A stretch of 7,742 nt of DNA from Streptosporangiaceae bacterium (GTDB lineage Bacteria; Actinomycetota; Actinomycetes; Streptosporangiales; Streptosporangiaceae), in contig JASIGS010000031.1 of assembly GCA_030052355.1 (NCBI GenBank), positions 1-7,742 on the forward strand, given 5' to 3'. Shown here one piece after another: positions 1 to 4,854 of this stretch (the first letter of the stretch is position 1; each line of letters starts with the position of its first letter). A program made the translations under genes and the position numbers. The notes beneath the pieces were generated by a model that made no database searches, was not told where the DNA came from, and saw nothing but the letters and a program-made list of their open reading frames with translations.

Positions 1-181
1 GAACGGTCCGCGAAGTGTCACGTGGCAAAGTCATGATCTAATCTAAAGATTCTCTTAGGACAAACAGGGATACGGCACAAGATGTTCGCTGAAGCCGCCG
101 CTGAGCCAAGCGACCGAGTGGCTGACGCAACTGAGTGTGAGATTGAATGCGCGTTTTGGTTTAGACGGACATTGGCACTAT

Positions 182-210
182 TTGACTTTCCGGATACCCA
201 TAAGCATGAT
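182..210 (+). promoter_or_regulatory. Candidate sigma-70/HrdB-type promoter for the regulator operon
   Basis: TTGACT at 182-187 matches the -35 consensus TTGACA at five of six bases. After a 17-base spacer, CATGAT at 205-210 matches TATAAT at four of six. Transcription would begin near 217, giving a leader of about 87 bases before the ATG at 304. The candidate lies in a relatively AT-rich stretch, and the other promoter candidate in this window (2942-2970) has the same -35 hexamer and spacer length. It was found by eye and has no experimental support. Confidence 0.4.
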
Positions 211-250
211 GCACACCCAAGACGGTGCCGTGCCGCCAGCCCGTGCCCTT

Positions 251-292
251 CCCGCCGAGGCAGTACGTCGGGTCCATGACCCTAGCGGCGGG
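251..292 (+). promoter_or_regulatory. Nested inverted repeat in the leader, abutting the SD
   Basis: CCCGCCG (251-257) is exactly complementary to CGGCGGG (286-292). Inside that loop GGGTC (270-274) pairs with GACCC (278-282) around CAT. The structure ends two bases before the AGGGG Shine-Dalgarno (294-298) of the gene at 304. Folding in the mRNA could affect ribosome access. It lacks a U-tract, so it is not a typical intrinsic terminator. A regulatory role is inference. Confidence 0.35.
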
Positions 293-303
293 TAGGGGCG
301 CCG

Positions 304-951
304 ATGCGTCTTGTCATCTGCGACACCAATCGGCTTTTGTCTGAGGCGCTGGCCGCTGCCCTTGAGACCTTCGGATGCGAGGTGCTGGCGACAACCGCCA
401 GCGCCGACGACGTCATCGAGGCGGTGGTCAGGCTACGACCCGACGTTTGCGTTCTCGATCTTCATCTTCCCGAGCCGCAGAACGGCCTCAAAGCCGTGCG
501 AGAGCTCCGCTGCTATTGCCCAGATACGGCGGTGCTGGTGGTCTCGGATATCCACGACCACGCCGCATGGTCGCAGTTGCAGCGGTCAGGCGTATCCGGG
601 CACCTCGGTAAGGACCGGAGCGTCTGCCAGATTGCCGATGCGCTGCGCGTGATCGCTGGCGGCGGGCGGGTGTTCGACACCGTGCCGCCCCGGGAAGCAC
701 TGCGGCGCAGGACGTCCGTCGCCCTCACTCCAAGGGAGGCCGAACTAGTACGCCGGATCGTCGCAGGCCAGAGCACGCGGCAGATGGCCCGCGAGATGAA
801 CATCTCGATCAGCACCCTGCGCACATACGTCAAGAACGTCCTGGCCAAACTCGGCGCGCACAGCCGGCTCGAGGCCGCGGCCGTCGCCACCCGGCTGAAT
901 CTGACGGCCACGAACCCCGCGAGCACGTCGCCATACCGGCACGAGCCTTGA
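304..951 (+). CDS. NarL/LuxR-family two-component response regulator (first of tandem pair)
   Basis: This 215-residue protein has the usual NarL/FixJ response-regulator layout and length. The N-terminal receiver domain (about 1-120) contains D7 in the acidic pocket, phosphoacceptor D52 in VLDLHLP, S81 at the switch threonine/serine position and K103 in GHLGKD. The C-terminal LuxR helix-turn-helix (about 139-195) begins LTPREAELVRRI and continues through MNISISTLRTYVKNVLAKLG. The acidic pocket reads CDTN instead of the common DD pair, so only one aspartate is clear. It should be a cytoplasmic DNA-binding regulator, presumably phosphorylated by a histidine kinase, but no kinase gene is in view. 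The ATG at 304 has a good AGGGG Shine-Dalgarno five bases upstream. It precedes a second regulator and a sugar aminotransferase in the same orientation, suggesting local control of the glycan genes. Family assignment is firm; the target genes are unknown. Confidence 0.93.
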   Translation: MRLVICDTNRLLSEALAAALETFGCEVLATTASADDVIEAVVRLRPDVCVLDLHLPEPQNGLKAVRELRCYCPDTAVLVVSDIHDHAAWSQLQRSGVSGHLGKDRSVCQIADALRVIAGGGRVFDTVPPREALRRRTSVALTPREAELVRRIVAGQSTRQMAREMNISISTLRTYVKNVLAKLGAHSRLEAAAVATRLNLTATNPASTSPYRHEP

Positions 952-985
952 CCCCTCCATTCAGCGTAGCGGCGTCAGTGCACGT

Positions 986-990
986 GGAGG
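986..990 (+). promoter_or_regulatory. Ribosome binding site deciding the start of the second regulator
   Basis: GGAGG at 986-990 is a perfect Shine-Dalgarno core five bases before an in-frame GTG at 996. The alternatives are a TTG at 948, which overlaps the stop of the preceding gene, and the ATG at 1026, where the receiver domain begins. Neither has an upstream purine tract as strong, so the GTG is preferred. Confidence 0.6.
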
Positions 991-995
991 TTCCT

Positions 996-1718
996 GTGGT
1001 CAGGTCCAGCGAGCAAGCTCCACCCATGAAGGTCAGGCTGCTCATTCTCGTCCAGGAACGAACGTTCGCCGATGCCCTGTCGACCCGGCTGGAAGCCGAG
1101 CCGGACGTGGAGGTGGTCGCCGCGTTGCACTGGCGGCGTCCGTCGTCGCGCATGTTCGCGGGGAGCCCGGCCAATGTGGCTCTGATCGACGGCGATCTTC
1201 CCGACGATGCCGCGTTCCGCCTGTGCGAGGAATTGTCCCAGCTCGGGTCGGCGCCCGGCGTGATCCTTCTCAGCAGCTTCTCAGAGCCCATTCGCATTGT
1301 GCGCGCGATCAGGTCCGGCGCCGCCGGGTGGGTCCGCAAGGACGAGTCCCTGGACTTCCTGCTGCAGGTGATCCGCGGTGTGGCCCGAGGCGAGACCTGG
1401 CTGCCTCCAGGGCAGACCGGCGAGGTCCTGCGACTACTGCTGCGGGGGTCTGCTCCGGAACAGGATGGGAGCTCCGCGTTGCTCGCGACGCTTACTCCGC
1501 GCCAGCGCGAGGTCCTGGCTTGGCTCGCCGAGGGCGCCGACCGGTGCGACGTGGCCAGGCACCTGCAAGTGTCGCCGAACACGGTCCGGACCCATGTGCA
1601 GAACCTGATGGCCAAGCTCGGCGTGCACTCGGCGCTCGAAGCCGTTGCCCTGACGCGCCCGGAGCTGGGCGGTCAGCTGACAGGGCCCGGCAGCCTGCTG
1701 CGATCGGAAGCACGATGA
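996..1718 (+). CDS. NarL/LuxR-family response regulator with degenerate receiver (second of pair)
   Basis: From the GTG at 996 the protein has 240 residues; from the ATG at 1026 it has 230, starting MKVRLLILVQ. The receiver (about 11-130) keeps phosphoacceptor-like D65 in ALIDGDLP, S93/S94 and K115 in WVRKDES. Where the acidic DD pair is expected it reads LVQE, so the Mg2+-binding acidic pocket appears lost or shifted to E21. Such atypical receivers may work independently of phosphorylation (family knowledge; inference here). The LuxR helix-turn-helix spans about 166-220, from LTPRQREVLAWLAEG to NLMAKLGVHS. It resembles the upstream regulator in architecture, suggesting an old duplication or a heterodimerising pair. 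Its stop overlaps the start of the aminotransferase (ATGA at 1715-1718), indicating translational coupling to a glycan gene. No partner kinase is in view. Confidence 0.9.
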   Translation: MVRSSEQAPPMKVRLLILVQERTFADALSTRLEAEPDVEVVAALHWRRPSSRMFAGSPANVALIDGDLPDDAAFRLCEELSQLGSAPGVILLSSFSEPIRIVRAIRSGAAGWVRKDESLDFLLQVIRGVARGETWLPPGQTGEVLRLLLRGSAPEQDGSSALLATLTPRQREVLAWLAEGADRCDVARHLQVSPNTVRTHVQNLMAKLGVHSALEAVALTRPELGGQLTGPGSLLRSEAR

Positions 1719-2860
1719 GCCAGCAGATACCGTTCACCGACGTAGCCGCGATGGCACAGGATGTCCGCGCCGACGTCGAGCAGGCGTGGGGCGAGCTGCT
1801 CAGCTCGGGCAGGTTCATCGGCGGTGAGGCAGTCGAGGCCTTCGAACAGGCGTGGGCGTCTTACTGCGGAGTGCCGCACGCAGTCGGCGTGGGCAACGGG
1901 ACTGATGCCCTGACGCTTGTGCTCCAGGCGCTCCGCATCGGCGGCGACGAGGTCATCGTCCCCGCCAACACCTTCGTAGCGACCGCGGAGGCCGTCGTCC
2001 TCGCCGGTGCCAGGCCGGTGTTCGCGGATGTGAGCCCAGATACCCTGCTGCTCACGCCAGGGCAGCTGGCGGCGGCCATAACGCCCAGGACAGCCGCCGT
2101 CATCGTGGTCCACCTGTACGGGCAGATGCCCGACATGGACGGGCTCAGCAAGATCGCCGACCGGGCGGGCATCGTGCTCATCGAGGATGCGGCACAAGCT
2201 CACGGCGCGGACTGGCACGGCCGACCGGCCGGGTCCATCGGCCGTGCTGGCTGCTTTAGCTTCTATCCGGCCAAGAATCTCGGTGCGTTTGGCGATGCGG
2301 GCGCCGTGGTCACCGCCGATGCCCACCTGGCGGGCCGGCTCTGGAGTCTGCGCGATCACGGTCGCTCGCTGCATTCCCGGTACGACCACGAGCTGGTCGG
2401 CACCAACAGCCGCCTCGACGCGCTGCAGGCCGTGGTGCTGGCCGCCAAGCTGCCCAGGCTCGATGCCTGGACCGATGCACGCCGGTCGATCGCCGCCCGG
2501 TATCGAGACGCCCTCAGCGACAGCCCGGTCCGCATGGTCGCCGAGGAGCCGGGATCCCGCGGCGCCTACCACCTGGCCGTCGCGCGTGCGCCCGATCGTG
2601 CGGCGGTGCGCAGCCACCTCGCGGCCGCGGGGATAGAGACCCAGCTTCACTATCCGACCCCCTGCCACCTGCAGGGCCCGTACCGGCGGCTGGCAACCGA
2701 GCCGCTTCCGGTCGCTGAGGAGAGCGCTGCCGAGATCCTCTCCCTGCCGATGTTCCCGCACATGACCGAGGACCAGGTGGTCCGAGTCTGTGAAGCCGTC
2801 CGCGAGGCGCCACTGGGCGAGCAGTTCTCGGCATCCTATCCGCGCCGAATGCACGCCTGA
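1715..2860 (+). CDS. DegT/DnrJ/EryC1/StrS-family PLP-dependent sugar aminotransferase
   Basis: This 381-residue protein matches the family's usual length and motif order. It would transfer an amino group, typically from glutamate, to a keto group on a nucleotide-activated deoxysugar using pyridoxal phosphate, in the cytoplasm. Visible signatures are NGTDAL (61-66, cofactor phosphate region), the VPANTFVAT segment (82-90), D158 and Q161 in EDAAQAHGA (contacts to the PLP ring), and the Schiff-base lysine K187 in FSFYPAKNLGAFGDAG. Also present are LRDHG (212-216), LHYPTPCH (311-318) and LSLPMFPHMT (342-351). Its motifs recall FdtB/QdtB/DesV-like sugar aminotransferases, but the exact substrate cannot be read from the sequence. 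The ATG at 1715 overlaps the preceding TGA and has GGAAG four bases upstream. Together with the formyltransferase further on, it points to an N-modified amino sugar. An amino-acid-like or cyclitol substrate is possible but less likely here. Confidence 0.93.
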   Translation: MSQQIPFTDVAAMAQDVRADVEQAWGELLSSGRFIGGEAVEAFEQAWASYCGVPHAVGVGNGTDALTLVLQALRIGGDEVIVPANTFVATAEAVVLAGARPVFADVSPDTLLLTPGQLAAAITPRTAAVIVVHLYGQMPDMDGLSKIADRAGIVLIEDAAQAHGADWHGRPAGSIGRAGCFSFYPAKNLGAFGDAGAVVTADAHLAGRLWSLRDHGRSLHSRYDHELVGTNSRLDALQAVVLAAKLPRLDAWTDARRSIAARYRDALSDSPVRMVAEEPGSRGAYHLAVARAPDRAAVRSHLAAAGIETQLHYPTPCHLQGPYRRLATEPLPVAEESAAEILSLPMFPHMTEDQVVRVCEAVREAPLGEQFSASYPRRMHA

Positions 2861-2941
2861 CTTTTCAGCGTCCGCCAACTCGTATGCTCGCCATTTTGGC
2901 CACGCCGCTCTTTTGTCATGGCCTGCCATTCAAATTGGATT

Positions 2942-2970
2942 TTGACTGATCACTTACCCCCAGCTGTACT
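2942..2970 (+). promoter_or_regulatory. Candidate sigma-70/HrdB-type promoter for the sugar-transferase operon
   Basis: TTGACT (2942-2947) is followed after exactly 17 bases by TGTACT (2965-2970), matching the consensus hexamers at five and four of six bases. The start would fall near 2977, leaving a leader of roughly 120 bases. It lies in the 237-base gap between the aminotransferase and the sugar transferase, which is AT-richer than the flanking genes. Its -35 hexamer and spacing equal those of the candidate at 182-210, consistent with a shared control scheme. Predicted by eye only. Confidence 0.4.
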
Positions 2971-3029
2971 GGCACCGCTACGTCAGATGGCGGCTGTGCG
3001 CCGGCTGGTCCACGGCTAGCTTTGGTGCG

Positions 3030-3076
3030 TGCTCATGATCGCCGAATTTGGGTGAGCAGACCATTTCTACATGTAG
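3030..3076 (+). promoter_or_regulatory. Two dyads upstream of the sugar transferase; possible operators
   Basis: TGCTCA at 3030-3035 is mirrored by TGAGCA at 3053-3058 across 17 bases. CTACATGTAG at 3067-3076 is a perfect ten-base palindrome 21 bases before the ATG at 3098. Both lie downstream of the promoter candidate, where a bound regulator could block transcription or where RNA structure could matter. LuxR-type regulators bind dyads, so the two regulators upstream are natural candidates, but that link is inference. Short palindromes also arise by chance. Confidence 0.3.
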
Positions 3077-3097
3077 CACCAGAAAAAACGGAGTCTG

Positions 3098-3790
3098 ATG
3101 ACCCTTTTGGAAAGAGGCCGGGCTCGTCGCCGCCCCGAGCAAGGCCCAGCGCGCAGGCTTGGCCGCGAAGCCGCTATCCGCGGCATGGACATCGCGGTGT
3201 CGCTCGCTGCGATGCTGATTCTGGCGCCACTGTTGGCCGCGTTGTGGCTGCTGGTCAGGTCGACCTCGGCCGGCCCTGGCGTCTTCCGCCAGGAGCGGAT
3301 CGGCCGCGGCATGCGCCGGTTCCGAGTGCTGAAGCTGCGCACTATGTACGACTGCCAGAGTGACCAGATCCACCGGGACTACGTGGCCGGCTTGCTAGAC
3401 GGCGACAGGGCTGCTCACGGGCCGCGCGGACTGCTCAAGTTGGAGGCCGATCCCCGGATCACCCGGGTCGGCAGGTGGCTGCGCCGGACGAGTCTGGACG
3501 AGCTCCCGCAGCTGCTCAACGTGCTGAGGGGAGAAATGTCACTGGTGGGACCGCGCCCGGCGCTCCCGTGGGAGGCAGAGATGTGGCCCTCGGTCTACCC
3601 GCTGTACAGCCGGCGGTTCGACGTCAGACCCGGGATAACCGGTCTCTGGCAGGTGAGCGGAAGGAGCAAGCTGTCGGTGCAGCGATGGCTTGAACTTGAC
3701 CTCGAGTATGTGCGGCGCCGCAGCTTGGGCCTCGACCTGCAGATACTCGTACGGACGCTGCCGGCTGTCTTCCGCGGCGGTGCATCGTGA
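3098..3790 (+). CDS. Initiating bacterial sugar transferase (polyprenyl-phosphate sugar-1-phosphate transferase)
   Basis: This 230-residue protein is a short, PglC/WcaJ-C-terminal-type enzyme that moves a sugar-1-phosphate from a nucleotide sugar to undecaprenyl or decaprenyl phosphate on the inner face of the membrane, the first step of glycan assembly. After a basic N-terminus rich in arginine there is one hydrophobic segment (about 31-53) with the conserved proline P44 of the re-entrant helix. Then come FRQERIGRG (63-71), RVLKLRTM (76-83), the catalytic Asp-Glu pair D134-E135 in TSLDELPQLLNVLRGEMS, SLVGPRP (148-154) and PGITGLWQVSGR (178-189). It lacks the large multi-spanning N-terminal domain of WbaP/WcaJ, so it is a minimal form. 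The ATG has GGAG four bases upstream. Its stop overlaps the next gene's GTG (GTGA), so the two are probably translated together. The sugar it carries is unknown; the neighbours suggest an amino or formamido sugar. Confidence 0.93.
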   Translation: MTLLERGRARRRPEQGPARRLGREAAIRGMDIAVSLAAMLILAPLLAALWLLVRSTSAGPGVFRQERIGRGMRRFRVLKLRTMYDCQSDQIHRDYVAGLLDGDRAAHGPRGLLKLEADPRITRVGRWLRRTSLDELPQLLNVLRGEMSLVGPRPALPWEAEMWPSVYPLYSRRFDVRPGITGLWQVSGRSKLSVQRWLELDLEYVRRRSLGLDLQILVRTLPAVFRGGAS

Positions 3791-4833
3791 CATCCGGCGC
3801 TGCCACGACGACGGTGCTGCTTGTCGGCAAGGGCCCCTCCGCCCGGACGGCGCTGGAGTCGCTGGCCGGGAAGTTCACGGTCGTCGGCGTGATCAGGAAT
3901 GTCCGCCAGCGCGACGGCCAGGAAGACGAGGTGCAGCGCTGCGCCCGTGGTCTCGGCGTGCCGGTCCTCACCGATACCAGCCTGGGCGGACTCGAGCGTG
4001 CCCTGGCCGAGCGCCGTCCCGACTGCACGGTGATCTCGTCATACGACCGGATACTGGGCGCGTCTCTGCTGACTCGCTGCCGGTTCGTCAACGTGCACTA
4101 CTCGATCTTGCCGCGCTACAGAGGCCTTGCCGCGGTGCAGTGGGGGATCATCAATGGCGAACCCGAGCTCGGAATTACGGTTCACGTGATCACTCCCGGC
4201 CTGGATGCGGGCAATATCCTTTATCAGGAGAAAGTAAAGGTCGACCCGCATCACACGGCTGCCGACGTCTACGGAGAACTCAACGAGATCCAGCGCCGAA
4301 TTCTCGGAGATACCGTAGCTCGGCACCTCGACGGCTACGGCGGAGTCCCGCAGGACGCATCGGCGGCGAGCTACGCGTGCGGGCGGATGCCTGAGGACAG
4401 CAACATTGACTGGTCCAGTCCCACCCACCGCATCTACGGACAGATTCGCGCTTTCCACGATTCGCTCTCGATCCCTTACCCGCACGCTTATAGCTACCTG
4501 GGAACGTGCCGGATCTCGATCACAAAGGCCGCGCCAGCCTCGGATGCCCCGCCATGGGCCGGGCGCGTCCCGGGGCGCGTCGTCGGCCGGTCAAGCTCGG
4601 ATGGGCACGTGGACGTCCTGACCGGCGACGGGGTGCTCCGGATTCACGAGGTAATGACCGACGACGGCGTCGTGCGCCCGGCCTCGGCCGTCATCAGGTC
4701 AACCAAAGACACGCTGGGGCTGCGGACCGAGGAGCTGCTGGAGCGCGTCGAGGCCCTGTCGCGGCAGGTCGAGGAGCTTCGGGCGCGCCGCAGTGCCGCC
4801 GCGCAGCCCGACGGCCCCCGCGTCCTGGCGTAA
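3787..4833 (+). CDS. Fmt/ArnA-type N-formyltransferase, probably acting on an amino sugar
   Basis: The 348-residue protein has the two-domain layout of 10-formyltetrahydrofolate-dependent formyltransferases. The N-terminal catalytic domain (about 7-200) contains the triad: N102 and H104 in VNVHYSILPRYRG, and D140 in TPGLDAGNIL. The C-terminal domain (about 205-310) contains IDWSSPTHRIYGQIRA and a PYPHAYSYLG segment that resembles ArnA and other sugar formyltransferases more than tRNA-Met formyltransferase. Residues about 309-336 form an extra heptad-like helix (LEALSRQVEELRARR region) after the usual end, possibly for oligomerisation or partner binding. Next to an aminotransferase and an initiating sugar transferase, N-formylation of an amino sugar is the likeliest job; a primary Fmt is unlikely in this context. 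The GTG start at 3787 overlaps the previous stop, and its own Shine-Dalgarno is weak, fitting coupled translation. It is followed after 21 bases by a PurD-like gene, so an amine on a ligated amino acid is an alternative substrate. Confidence 0.88.
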   Translation: MTSGAATTTVLLVGKGPSARTALESLAGKFTVVGVIRNVRQRDGQEDEVQRCARGLGVPVLTDTSLGGLERALAERRPDCTVISSYDRILGASLLTRCRFVNVHYSILPRYRGLAAVQWGIINGEPELGITVHVITPGLDAGNILYQEKVKVDPHHTAADVYGELNEIQRRILGDTVARHLDGYGGVPQDASAASYACGRMPEDSNIDWSSPTHRIYGQIRAFHDSLSIPYPHAYSYLGTCRISITKAAPASDAPPWAGRVPGRVVGRSSSDGHVDVLTGDGVLRIHEVMTDDGVVRPASAVIRSTKDTLGLRTEELLERVEALSRQVEELRARRSAAAQPDGPRVLA

Positions 4834-4840
4834 CGAACGC

Positions 4841-4846
4841 GGAAGG
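4841..4846 (+). promoter_or_regulatory. Ribosome binding site deciding the start of the PurD-like gene
   Basis: GGAAGG at 4841-4846 lies eight bases before the ATG at 4855. A GTG at 4846 and an ATG at 4849 are also in frame but overlap or sit too close to the purine tract. The 4855 start gives MRVLIIGGGA, the usual beginning of PurD proteins. Confidence 0.65.
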
Positions 4847-4854
4847 TGATGACT

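Larger units (their letters stand above)
1..303. other. Non-coding upstream region
   Basis: I see no convincing gene here. The stretch is visibly less GC-rich than the genes, especially positions 25-70 and 145-215. The only sizeable open frame (82-279, 65 codons) has mixed third positions, no family resemblance and would run through the promoter candidate, so I do not call it. One frame is open from position 3 to a TAA at 39-41 and could be the last dozen codons (ending GKVMI) of an upstream gene, but it is too short to judge. The region holds a candidate promoter at 182-210, a small palindrome at 40-51 and a nested inverted repeat at 251-292 just before the first gene. Confidence 0.6.

Noticed and set aside
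40..51. Palindrome AATCT-AA-AGATT
   Set aside because: It is short, AT-rich and far from the first gene. I note it but cannot tell it from chance or link it to a regulator.
82..279. 65-codon open frame on the plus strand upstream of the first regulator
   Set aside because: Third codon positions are not GC-biased as in the real genes, there is no good ribosome binding site or family resemblance, and it covers the promoter candidate and part of the leader hairpin.
948..995. TTG start at 948 for the second regulator, overlapping the stop of the first
   Set aside because: The overlap is attractive for coupling, but the extra residues are not part of the receiver domain and the GTG at 996 has a perfect GGAGG five bases upstream. 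It remains a possible alternative.
1223..1714. Possible N-terminal extension or fusion of the aminotransferase, since its frame stays open upstream to 1223
   Set aside because: The upstream part overlaps the second regulator's conserved HTH in another frame. The aminotransferase family starts at MSQQIPFTDV, and GGAAG with an ATGA overlap supports the ATG at 1715.
2898..2923. GGCCA/TGGCC inverted repeat after the aminotransferase as a terminator
   Set aside because: The stem is only five pairs with a 16-base loop, and no T-run follows the second arm; the short T-run lies inside the loop.
1673..2929. 418-codon open frame on the minus strand
   Set aside because: It lies opposite the well-supported aminotransferase. 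Long antisense frames are expected in high-GC DNA, and its translation shows no recognisable motifs.
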